DNA of 38,216 nucleotides, from positions 1-38,216 of the forward strand of contig JAUHXC010000072.1 of assembly GCA_030427205.1 (NCBI GenBank), read 5' to 3'. The position numbers were made by a program, and so were the translations under genes. This DNA is from a bacterium. Its GTDB lineage: Bacteria; Myxococcota_A; Bradymonadia; UBA7976; UBA1532. The notes beneath the pieces were generated by a model, which was not told where the DNA came from, did no database searches, and saw only the letters and a program-made list of their open reading frames with translations. Positions 15,192 to 23,082 of the stretch are shown one piece after another. The number at the start of each line of letters is the position of its first letter. Within the stretch, counting starts at the first letter, position 1.

Positions 15192-16760
15192 TTGACCCTC
15201 GACCCGATTCTCCTCGGCTTCGCCGCCGCCAGCCTCGCGGTGCCCGCGCTGCACCTCGCCGACCCCGAAGCTCGGGCCGATCGGCGGGCGCGGGCGCTGG
15301 CCTTCGCGCTGCCGGCGATCGCGATCGGCGCCTGCCTGCCCGCCGCCCGGGGCCTGCCGGGCCTCTGTCTGGCGGCGCTCTACATCCTCGGCGCCATCGC
15401 GCTGGGCCTGCGCGCGCTGCCCCGGGCGCTCTCCCGCCCGCTCTTGCAAGCCAGCGAGGTCGGCCTCGCCGGCGCCTGGATCGGGGTCGTCGGCGGCGGC
15501 ATCTGGCTCGCCACCGCCGCCAGCGGCGGCACGCTGCGCGGCTTCGGCGGGACGTGGGCGCTGTTGACCGCGGCGCACTTCCACGCCGCCGGCTTCGCCG
15601 CGGTGGCCGTCACCGCGCTGCTCGTGCGCGCGCTCGGCCGCGGCGGGTGGCTGCTCGCCGCCCACCCGGTGGCCTTCGCGCTCGTCGCCGCGGGCATCGA
15701 CGGCGCGCCGGCCCTCGAGAAGGCCGGCACCGTGGCCTACATGGCCCTCTTCGCCGCCCAGTGGATGCTCGCGGTGCAGGCCCGCATCTGGCGCCGCCGC
15801 GGCGGCCTCGTCACCGGGCTCGCGCTGACCGTGCCGCTCGTCACCCTCTCGCTCGCCGCCGACTGGGCCCTCGGCGCCCGGCGGTTCGACCTGCAGCAGA
15901 TGGCCTGGCTGCACGGGCTGAGCAACGCCGTGGGCCACGGGCTGCTGGGCCTCGTCGGCCTCGGTCTGATGGCGCCGCGGCCCCGCACCCCGGCCATCGC
16001 CGCGCCCTTCTCGGCGGTGCGCGCGCCGCTGCGGGTCGGGCCGGCCTTCGTCGAGACGCTGAAGCCCTCCCATCCCGGCGCGCCGACCGGCCTGACCGAT
16101 GACTTCACCCGCTACGGCCGCGATGACTTCGACCCCGCCCGGATCGACCCCGCGCTGGTGCGCTTCTACGATCACACCGCCGACCATGACATCGAAGCCA
16201 CCCATCGATGGCAGCCGGGCTTCCGCGTCGGCGGCGCGCTGTGGAGCGCCTTCGCCCGACGCATGGGACAGATGGGACTGCCCGGCCCGAATACACCCGC
16301 CGGTGCCATGACCAATGCCATCATCGACATCGACGATGCCATCGACGGCCGCCCGGGCGTGCGCGCCTGGGTCCGCACCTGGGAGGCCACCGGCGATACG
16401 CTCTACGTCGCGCTCTACAGCGAACACGTCACTCATGGCGTACGCTATATGAACATCGCCTTCCCCGTGCCCGGCGGCAGCCTGACGTCGCTGCTGCGCA
16501 TCGAGCATCGCCCGGGCGGCGGGCTGGCGCTGACGACCCGCCGCGCCGAAGGCGATCGCGGCGATCAGGGGGTCTACCTGCGCCTCTTCGGGGCCCGACC
16601 CTGGCGCACGCCCATCGACGAGACGATCACCGTCGAGCGGGGCGACGGCGCGCTCGTCGCCCGCCACGACATGTGGATCTTCGGGCGGCTCTTCCTCGTG
16701 CTGCGCTATCGCATGCGCCCCATCACTCGCACGGCGGGGGCAGCGCCGCCGACAGCTTGA
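15192..16760 (+). CDS. YndJ-like membrane protein with C-terminal soluble domain
   Basis: A 522-residue protein. Residues 1-260 form seven or eight membrane helices and include LLTAAHFHAAGFAAVAVTAL, which resembles the YndJ family (integral membrane, unknown function). From about 290 a soluble domain follows, with FYDHTADHDIEATHRW and later WIFGRLFLVLRYRM; I do not recognise it and place it at the cytoplasmic or periplasmic end of the protein. The start is TTG at 15192, with only a weak ribosome site; it follows the zinc-ribbon gene by 28 bases. The 3' end overlaps the convergent vWA gene by 38 bases. Confidence 0.75.
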   Translation: MTLDPILLGFAAASLAVPALHLADPEARADRRARALAFALPAIAIGACLPAARGLPGLCLAALYILGAIALGLRALPRALSRPLLQASEVGLAGAWIGVVGGGIWLATAASGGTLRGFGGTWALLTAAHFHAAGFAAVAVTALLVRALGRGGWLLAAHPVAFALVAAGIDGAPALEKAGTVAYMALFAAQWMLAVQARIWRRRGGLVTGLALTVPLVTLSLAADWALGARRFDLQQMAWLHGLSNAVGHGLLGLVGLGLMAPRPRTPAIAAPFSAVRAPLRVGPAFVETLKPSHPGAPTGLTDDFTRYGRDDFDPARIDPALVRFYDHTADHDIEATHRWQPGFRVGGALWSAFARRMGQMGLPGPNTPAGAMTNAIIDIDDAIDGRPGVRAWVRTWEATGDTLYVALYSEHVTHGVRYMNIAFPVPGGSLTSLLRIEHRPGGGLALTTRRAEGDRGDQGVYLRLFGARPWRTPIDETITVERGDGALVARHDMWIFGRLFLVLRYRMRPITRTAGAAPPTA

Positions 16761-17937
16761 GCGCGAGCTGCCCGGCGAGGCCGTTCATGTCATCGGGCGC
16801 GCAGATCGAGCTGCAGTCCCGGCCGACGCAGCCGCCGGGGAAGGCCTCGGTCATCGCCCGCAGGCGGTTGCCGGCGAAGGCCGCGCCGAAGCCGCCCTCG
16901 CAGACGGGGGGGATGGCACCGGTGCAGCGGCCCTCGGGGCAGCACGCCGCGTCGACGATCGGCTCGTCGGCGTCATCGACGCACATCGGATCGGCGGGCC
17001 CCGGCTCGAAGCGCACCGGGTGACCGTCGATGGGCGCGAAGCGCGGCCCGCTCAGGGTCAGCGCGGTCACCGCCGCCGCGTCGGGGTTCACCCGCCGCAG
17101 CCGCTCGACATAGGTCTGCACCGGGATCAGATCGTCGGCGTACCAGACGCAGCTGTTGTTCTCCGTGCGCGGGATCTCGCAGCGCGCCGTCTCGGGGTCG
17201 CAGTCGACCATGCGCCCCGACGCCATGTCGTCCACCGGCGCCGAGCAGTCGTCCTCGTCGCCGATGTAGATCACCGCCAGCGCCGCGCCCGGCCGCAAGA
17301 ACTGCGGGTCCGCCGCGCCGCAGGGGAACAGCAGATCGGCGTTGGGCCCGCCGCAGTCGAGGCTCAGATCGGCCGCCGCGAGCGCCTTCTCGAAGCCATC
17401 GCCGTGGGTGCCCAGGTTGACCATGCAGCGGAAGCGCCGGGCGAGCTCGTCGGGCTCGAAGAAGCGGCTGTCGAGCACCGGCACCCCGTCCACGTCGCGG
17501 CAATCCTCGGTGTCGGGCACGTGCGGCTCGCCTGCCGCGTCGAGGCAGTTGAGCGAGGGCACCGGCAGGGCCGGCGACGCGCCGAATGCGCCGCGGAAGC
17601 CATTGTCGGGGTTCATGTCGGTGCTGACGACCGCCAGCCGCCAATCCCATTCGCCGATGGCAGCGTGAAACGCCTCGAATGCCTGCCCCAAGGCGTCCTG
17701 CTCTTCACACATCGAGCCGCTGTTGTCGATGACGAGCAGCAGGTCGAGCGGCGGGCGCTCGTCGAGGCAGGCCGGCTGGGCCGGTGGCTCGGGCGCGGGC
17801 GCGGCGCCGTCGGGGGCCGCGTCGGCGCAGTCGACGCAGTCGGCGGGCTCGGCGGGGTCGGCGGTCTCGACGACGCAGCCCGAGAGGCCGAGGCAGACGG
17901 CGGCGAGGCCGCGAAACAATGCGGGCGGGGTTCCCAT
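16723..17937 (-). CDS. von Willebrand factor A-domain lipoprotein
   Basis: A 404-residue predicted lipoprotein (lipobox LSGC, C21) with an Ala/Pro/Asp linker rich in Cys. The vWA domain starts near residue 64; the MIDAS metal site DNSGSM is at 71-76. An insertion-rich, Cys-rich region follows, containing VIYIGDEDDCS and a CCPEGRC cluster. Similar vWA lipoproteins are common in Myxococcota; they probably bind protein ligands through a divalent metal, but the ligand is unknown. GGGAG lies eight bases before the ATG at 17937. A GATGNCATC-like unit (17949-17960) sits directly upstream. Confidence 0.9.
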   Translation of the reverse strand: MGTPPALFRGLAAVCLGLSGCVVETADPAEPADCVDCADAAPDGAAPAPEPPAQPACLDERPPLDLLLVIDNSGSMCEEQDALGQAFEAFHAAIGEWDWRLAVVSTDMNPDNGFRGAFGASPALPVPSLNCLDAAGEPHVPDTEDCRDVDGVPVLDSRFFEPDELARRFRCMVNLGTHGDGFEKALAAADLSLDCGGPNADLLFPCGAADPQFLRPGAALAVIYIGDEDDCSAPVDDMASGRMVDCDPETARCEIPRTENNSCVWYADDLIPVQTYVERLRRVNPDAAAVTALTLSGPRFAPIDGHPVRFEPGPADPMCVDDADEPIVDAACCPEGRCTGAIPPVCEGGFGAAFAGNRLRAMTEAFPGGCVGRDCSSICAPDDMNGLAGQLALKLSAALPPPCE

Positions 17938-18071
17938 GGCATGACTCCCATGTCATCTGGTGTGTGTGTTCCCTGTCGCGTTGATTGTGAGCTTCGAGAG
18001 TTACGTTGTGAAGCGCAGCCCGCCGCAGCGGCCGCGGGTGCAGCGATCTGCACCCCTTCGAATCGGTCTGC

Positions 18072-18077
18072 TATCGT
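18072..18077 (+). promoter_or_regulatory. Putative extended -10 element (TGC-TATCGT)
   Basis: TGCTATCGT (18069-18077) lies about 33 bases before the ATG at 18111 and follows the TGNTANNNT pattern seen upstream of three other plus-strand operons. A -35 near 18047-18054 (TCTGCA-like) is weak. Confidence 0.4.
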
Positions 18078-18110
18078 GCCGCCGACGAGGCCCGAGCCGG
18101 GGAGCCGCCG

Positions 18111-20000
18111 ATGAAGCGCAGATTCCGCCGCCCGCAGCCGGCGAGCACGCCGCCGAGCGAGTCGATCCCCGACGCGCCGCCGCGGCAGGCGCCGCGCCGC
18201 TCGTACCGCGCGGGTCAGATCTGCTTCGGTGTCGGCGTCGCGGCGATCCTGATGGGCGTGGGCGCCATGGCCGGCTACTGGCTCGCCGACGCCGGCACCC
18301 GCTGGCTGCCGCAGATGCTCGCCGGCCTGCTCGCCGTGGGCATGCTCTCGCTGGTGCTGATGATCGCCGGCATGTTCCTCATCGGCCCCTACGCCGGCCG
18401 CGAGGTGGGCCGGCGGCGCATCGTGCTCTTCACCGCGCTGCTGCTCGGCGCGGGCATCGTGCGGGTCGCGGTGCACTGGGCCGGCGCGCCCAAGCCGCTG
18501 ACCCAGCTCACGCAGCGCGCCTTCCACGACGGCTTCGAGGCCGACCGGCGGCAGGTGGCCCAGCTCGCGGCGACCCTCGACGGCCTGCGGCGCACCTTCG
18601 AAGGCCGGGCCGACCTCTTCCCCGCCGACGGGGCCTCGCCGCGGGTGGCCAGCGACGACGAAGAGCGCTTCCTCGTCGACGTCTGGGCCGGCTTCGTCGA
18701 CACCGCCTTCGCCCTCGACCAGATCCGGGCGTTCTACGAGGACTACTACGCCTTCGACCTCAGCCGCCTCGAACGCGACCGCCACGTGCGCGCGTTTCTG
18801 CTGACCTTCGCCGCCGAGCTGGCGCTCTACGAATACACCGCCGACCTCATCGAGCTCGTCGACCGCAACCCCAACGTGGTCAAGCTGCTCGAGCTCGACC
18901 GCCGCTCGCGGGGCCTGACCGCCGGCTCGGTGACCTGGGTCCGCGAAGAGCTGTTGGGGCTGACCGATCTGGCCCGGGTCGCCGGCGGCAAGCGCTACCA
19001 GCAGTGGCTGGCCATGGCCCACGGCGCCGACGCCGACGCCGAGGCGCGGGGCTATGGCGACCTGTGGCGCGAGGTCGAGGCCCGGCTCGCGCGGCTCGAC
19101 GAGAAGGGCACCCTCGACCTGACCACCGCCAGCGTCGGCGCCGATCTGGCGCCGTTGATGCGCGAGGTCAAGGCGCGCACCTTCCCGCTGCAGAAGGGCG
19201 TCGCCGCCTTCCTCGGCGACTTCAAGGTCAAGCGCAAGGGGCGCTACCTCATCGACCCCGAGGCGCTCGCCGCCATGAAGCCCACGCTGCAGCCGGGCGA
19301 CATCATGCTCGCCCGCAAGAACTGGTACCTGAGCAACGTCGGCCTGCCCGGCTTCTGGCCCCACGCGCTGATCTGGACCGGCACCCGCGCCCAGCTCGCC
19401 GAGGCCTTCGACGACGACCCCACCGTCACCGCGTGGATCGAGCGGCGCACCGGCCGACCCGAGACGTTCACCGCCTTCGTCGCCCGCCGCTTCCCCGCCG
19501 CCTGGGCCGCCATGGAGAAGGCCGAGGCCCTCGGCGAGCCGCTGCCGATCATCGAGGCGATCTCCGAAGGCGTCGTGCAGAGCACGCTCGAGTCGGCGGC
19601 GGGGGACTACCTCGTCGCGCTGCGCCCGCGGCTGCCCAACTGGATCCGGGCGCGGGCCATCGTCTTCGCGCTGCGCCAGCTCGGCCGGCCCTACGACTTC
19701 GACTTCGACTTCGCCACCGACCACGCGCTGGTCTGCACCGAGCTGGTCTGGCGCGCCTATCGCCCGCGGGGCGGCACCCCCGGCCTGCGTATCCCGCCGG
19801 TCGTCGTCGCCGGGCGCAAGACCCTGCCGGCCAACGAGATCGCCCGGGTCTTCACCGACGAGATGCAGCGCGCCGACCGCCAGCTCGACTTCGTCTACTA
19901 CCTCGAAGGCAGCGAGGCGCAGGGCCGGGCGGTGGCCGGCGATCGCTTCGGCTTCGCGGCGACCCACCAGCGCTCGAAGTGGGACTTCGCCCAGGATTGA
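18111..20000 (+). CDS. Membrane protein with permuted papain-like (YiiX/NlpC-P60-type) domain
   Basis: A 629-residue protein. After a Pro/Arg-rich N-terminus come three membrane helices (about 36-59, 68-94, 103-123), then a helical region (130-380) and a C-terminal cysteine hydrolase-like domain. This domain opens with PGDIMLARKN (395-404), has H418 in FWPHALIW, and C542 in VCTELVWRAY. Having the His before the Cys is the hallmark of the permuted YiiX/YaeF-type papain fold, whose members act on peptide or acyl amide bonds, often in the envelope. The substrate is unknown. The ribosome site GGGGAG is well placed before the ATG. It ends 21 bases from the convergent acyltransferase gene. Confidence 0.88.
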   Translation: MKRRFRRPQPASTPPSESIPDAPPRQAPRRSYRAGQICFGVGVAAILMGVGAMAGYWLADAGTRWLPQMLAGLLAVGMLSLVLMIAGMFLIGPYAGREVGRRRIVLFTALLLGAGIVRVAVHWAGAPKPLTQLTQRAFHDGFEADRRQVAQLAATLDGLRRTFEGRADLFPADGASPRVASDDEERFLVDVWAGFVDTAFALDQIRAFYEDYYAFDLSRLERDRHVRAFLLTFAAELALYEYTADLIELVDRNPNVVKLLELDRRSRGLTAGSVTWVREELLGLTDLARVAGGKRYQQWLAMAHGADADAEARGYGDLWREVEARLARLDEKGTLDLTTASVGADLAPLMREVKARTFPLQKGVAAFLGDFKVKRKGRYLIDPEALAAMKPTLQPGDIMLARKNWYLSNVGLPGFWPHALIWTGTRAQLAEAFDDDPTVTAWIERRTGRPETFTAFVARRFPAAWAAMEKAEALGEPLPIIEAISEGVVQSTLESAAGDYLVALRPRLPNWIRARAIVFALRQLGRPYDFDFDFATDHALVCTELVWRAYRPRGGTPGLRIPPVVVAGRKTLPANEIARVFTDEMQRADRQLDFVYYLEGSEAQGRAVAGDRFGFAATHQRSKWDFAQD

Positions 20001-20021
20001 GCGGGGTGCGTCGGGCGCCGA

Positions 20022-22109
20022 TCACTCGGGCAGGGCCGGGCGTCGATTCAGTCGCATGCGCTCGCGGCTGCGGCGGGCGGCGATGCGGGCCAGGTGGGGG
20101 CCGAGCCGCTCGGCGCGGGCGGTCTCGACGGGCAGCAGCACGTGCCCGCCGGGCAGGGGCATCCGGGCCTGCATCGGCGACCGGCGCACGACCCGCGCCG
20201 CCAGATCGGCGTGGGTCATCTCGTCGAACGCCGCCTCGGCGCGCGTCAGATCGTCGGGCGAAGCACGCCAGCGGGTCAGCGCGCCGTGGGGCAGCGTGAC
20301 CGCCGCCGCCCGCTCTGCCGGTGGCCCGTCGCCGAAGAACGCCGGGCCGTACCGCAGCCCGGCCGGCGGCACCAGCGACGTCGCGCCGACGATCAGCGCC
20401 GGCATGTCGCTCAACGCAGCGAGCAGCGGCGCTGAGGCGCCATAGCACGTGTCGATGATCACCAACTCGGGCCGATGGCAGCGCACCGCCGCCGCGAGCT
20501 CTTCGGCCGGATGCGAGAGATAGCGCGGCGGGCGCCCATGCCCCGAGACGATCACCGTCGAGGCCGCCTCGCCGCGGCAGGTGAAGCCCTGCAGGGGCAC
20601 ATAGCGGCAGCGGCCCTCCGGACAGCGCGCCCGGAAGCGCGGCGCGTCGGCCGAATAGAGCACGACCACGTCGGGCGTCGGCCTCTCGGCCATCGGTCGT
20701 CGCCCCGTCGCCCCGTCGCTCAGCGGTGCGCCGAAGAAGTCCACGGCCCGCGCGCCGCGCGCCCGATCCCACATCAAGAAGCCGTTGCGCCCCCGCGCGC
20801 TGCGCGCCAGCAGGCGGCCGTCGGAGGCGATGAAGACCGCCCGGCCGCCGATCGCCGCCCGCACCGAAGGCACGCCGAACTCGACCGAGCGCAGCACCTG
20901 CATCGCCAGCAGGTGCCGCAGCGCGCGATCGCTGACCATCATCTGGTCGCGGGCGGGCACGAGCAGCACCCGCGCGCCCTCGGCCACCGCTTGCCGGACC
21001 AGCGCCCGGTCGAGCAGCTCGCCGCAGATCAGGGCGCCGACCGCGTGCTCGCCGATGCGCAGCCGCGGCGAGAGCCGGCCGGGCAGGTAGTGATCTTCGC
21101 CCACCACCCCCAGCAGGCTGCGCTCGGTGACCGGCAGCAGCACCTGCTTGGCCCGGCTGTATTGCACCCGGCCGTCGGCGTCGACCACGACCGCCTGGTT
21201 CTGTTGGGCGCCGCGGCCGGTCTGCGTCGTCAGCCCGATCAGATGGCTCGCCCGGCTCGTCGGCAGGAGCGGCTGCAGCCGGACCCCGCGCGCCTGCCCC
21301 TCGCGCAGGATCGGGCGCAGGTGCTGCGCGTCTTCGGGCCAGACGATCAGATCGAGCGCGGCGTCGGGCGGCGCGCGGTGGGGCAGCGTCACGTCGTCTT
21401 CGACATGCACCGCCGCGATGCCTTCGAGCTGATCCAGGCCGACGACGGGCAGCGGCGGCAGCGCCAGCATCGCGCCGGCGACCCCCACGGCCGGCAGCAG
21501 ATGGCGGACGCGCCGTCGGACCAGCGCCTCGCCGATCCCGGCGCAGGCTGCGAGGCACAGCGCCGCGGCGGGCCACCAGCCCCAGTGGCCCAGCACCACC
21601 AGCACCGGCTCGACCCGCCACTGCGTCGCCAGCCAGTCGTCGATCGACACCGCCAGCAGGGCGAAGCGGGCGTGCTCGGCGAGCAGCCACGCCGGGGGCA
21701 GCCAGAGCGCCGCCGGCAGCCGGCCGCGCGCGAGGGCCGAGGTCGCGGCGATGGCGCCGGCGGTGAACAGGCCGAAGGCCGCGTATTGGGCCACGGCGAA
21801 GGCCACCGCGCCCGCGCCCTGATAGCCCACCGAGATCGTGGTCATCTCGGCGACCCAGTCGAAGCCGATGGCGTGGGCCAGCACGCTCGCCGCCCAGCAG
21901 CCGGCGAAGGCGGCCCAGCGGCTGCGGCTGCGCAGCAGGATGACCGTCGACAGCGCGACCCAGATCCAGGCGCCGGCGAAGAGCGCCGGGTGCACCCAAC
22001 TCAGCCCGCCGGCGGCGGCGGCCGCGGCGCACAGCCCGAAGAATCCGCGCCGCCCGAGCGGGCGATCGACGGGCGGCGCCGAGCTCAGTCTGCGGGGCAG
22101 CGGGCGCAC
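20022..22109 (-). CDS. Apolipoprotein N-acyltransferase-like protein fused to a caspase-like domain
   Basis: About 695 residues. The N-terminal half has several membrane helices (to about 220), then a nitrilase-type domain with the Lnt catalytic layout: E259 (VWPED), K321 with E329 (AKQVLLPVTE), and C362 with E364 (LICGELL). Lnt transfers an acyl chain to the N-terminus of lipoproteins in the inner membrane. In place of the usual short C-terminus, residues about 480-660 resemble a caspase/gingipain-type peptidase: strands VVVLYSAD and TVIVSGHG (H524), then VIIDTCYGAS (C555), then PALIVGATS. The H-to-C spacing of 31 fits this fold. The start is uncertain; GTG at 22109 overlaps the upstream lipoprotein gene by 25 bases. 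Confidence 0.78.
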   Translation of the reverse strand: MRPLPRRLSSAPPVDRPLGRRGFFGLCAAAAAAGGLSWVHPALFAGAWIWVALSTVILLRSRSRWAAFAGCWAASVLAHAIGFDWVAEMTTISVGYQGAGAVAFAVAQYAAFGLFTAGAIAATSALARGRLPAALWLPPAWLLAEHARFALLAVSIDDWLATQWRVEPVLVVLGHWGWWPAAALCLAACAGIGEALVRRRVRHLLPAVGVAGAMLALPPLPVVGLDQLEGIAAVHVEDDVTLPHRAPPDAALDLIVWPEDAQHLRPILREGQARGVRLQPLLPTSRASHLIGLTTQTGRGAQQNQAVVVDADGRVQYSRAKQVLLPVTERSLLGVVGEDHYLPGRLSPRLRIGEHAVGALICGELLDRALVRQAVAEGARVLLVPARDQMMVSDRALRHLLAMQVLRSVEFGVPSVRAAIGGRAVFIASDGRLLARSARGRNGFLMWDRARGARAVDFFGAPLSDGATGRRPMAERPTPDVVVLYSADAPRFRARCPEGRCRYVPLQGFTCRGEAASTVIVSGHGRPPRYLSHPAEELAAAVRCHRPELVIIDTCYGASAPLLAALSDMPALIVGATSLVPPAGLRYGPAFFGDGPPAERAAAVTLPHGALTRWRASPDDLTRAEAAFDEMTHADLAARVVRRSPMQARMPLPGGHVLLPVETARAERLGPHLARIAARRSRERMRLNRRPALPE

Positions 22110-22852
22110 AGCTCGGGCCGGTCGAGCACGCGGCAGGGCACGCAATCGCAGAACGCCGAGAAGACATCGCAGACCGGCGGCGTGGTCGCGGTGTCGGCGC
22201 ACGACTGCGGCAGGCGGGCCTCGGGCGGCGAGGTATGGGCGATGGCGAAGGCGGCCATGGTCACCCGCGCCGGCGCGGAGCCGAAGTCGATGAAGTCGTC
22301 GAGCAGCTCGACCGCCCGCCGCCCGGAGAGCCCGGTGTCGATCTGCTCCTCCTCGCCATCGACCTGGCGGATGAGCGTGTAGCGCCCGTTCAGCTCCAGG
22401 TAGACATGGGCCACGTAGGCCTGCTCGACGCCGGGATCCTGGCGGGTGAGGTTGATCGCGTTGTCGGCGATCGTCCAGCCGAAGCTGCGCACGTCGTCGG
22501 TCTGCGCGTCGACGATGCCGAGGGTGATGCCGCCGCCCTCGGACATGGGAAAGATCGTCTGCTCGAGCTCGATGTCGCCGGCCGGCTCGCCTTCGAACTC
22601 GACCCGGTAGCGCTCGGCGAAGCGGGTCCGACCCTCGGCGTCGACGCTCTGCTGCGCCTCGAGCTGCGTCATGCGCAGGCCGTAGGTCTCGCGCAGGAAG
22701 GCGACGAGCTCGGGATCGCCGCCCATGCCGACCGCGGCGTCGGTCGCGGCGTCGACCGCGGCATCCGTCGCCTGGTCATCCGCCGATGACCCATCGCACG
22801 CGACCAGCGAGGCCACGGCGAGCAGGCCGACGAGGCGTGGTATCAGGCCCAT
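22085..22852 (-). CDS. Lipoprotein with Cys-rich C-terminus, coupled to Lnt-caspase gene
   Basis: A 255-residue predicted lipoprotein (lipobox LVAC, C19) with an Asp/Ala linker (residues 20-45). The central part (50-205) has no recognised domain; it is rich in beta-prone sequence such as GITLGIVDAQTDDV. The last 40 residues carry eight cysteines (DVCDVFSAFCDCVPCRVL-like clusters), suggesting disulfides or a metal site. A long Shine-Dalgarno (GGGAGGGAGG) precedes the ATG at 22852. Its 3' end overlaps the start of the Lnt-caspase gene, so the two proteins are made together. It is a candidate substrate or partner, which is inference from context only. Confidence 0.82.
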   Translation of the reverse strand: MGLIPRLVGLLAVASLVACDGSSADDQATDAAVDAATDAAVGMGGDPELVAFLRETYGLRMTQLEAQQSVDAEGRTRFAERYRVEFEGEPAGDIELEQTIFPMSEGGGITLGIVDAQTDDVRSFGWTIADNAINLTRQDPGVEQAYVAHVYLELNGRYTLIRQVDGEEEQIDTGLSGRRAVELLDDFIDFGSAPARVTMAAFAIAHTSPPEARLPQSCADTATTPPVCDVFSAFCDCVPCRVLDRPELCARCPAD

Positions 22853-22917
22853 GGCTTCCTCCCTCCCAACGCTGTCGAGCCTGCGCTCGACGGATATACG
22901 GGGCGACCGTATCGAGG

Positions 22918-22935
22918 TTCGGGAGACACCCGAAT
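22918..22935 (-). promoter_or_regulatory. Inverted repeat in the 22853-23082 divergent spacer
   Basis: TTCGGG-agac-acCCGAAT forms an inverted repeat 66-83 bases upstream of the lipoprotein start at 22852 and about 150 bases upstream of the ATP-grasp gene. Similar motifs precede lipoprotein genes at 1151 and 29796. It may be an operator. The remainder of the spacer shows no gene. Confidence 0.35.
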
Positions 22936-23082
22936 AGAGGGATCTCCAAGCGCGAGGCGAGAGGCGCCCGAGGGCCGTCACGCCGAATTCACCGACGATC
23001 GGCGCGCACAGGCTTGCGCTGCCGCACCAAGCGACGTATTAGGCGCGCGCATCGGCGGAGTCACGCCGGCGGGGGAGAGCGC

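Noticed and set aside
17613..19967. 784-codon minus-strand open frame opposite the permuted papain gene
   Set aside because: Shadow frame: no domain, no ribosome site, and the plus strand carries a complete protein with catalytic motifs.
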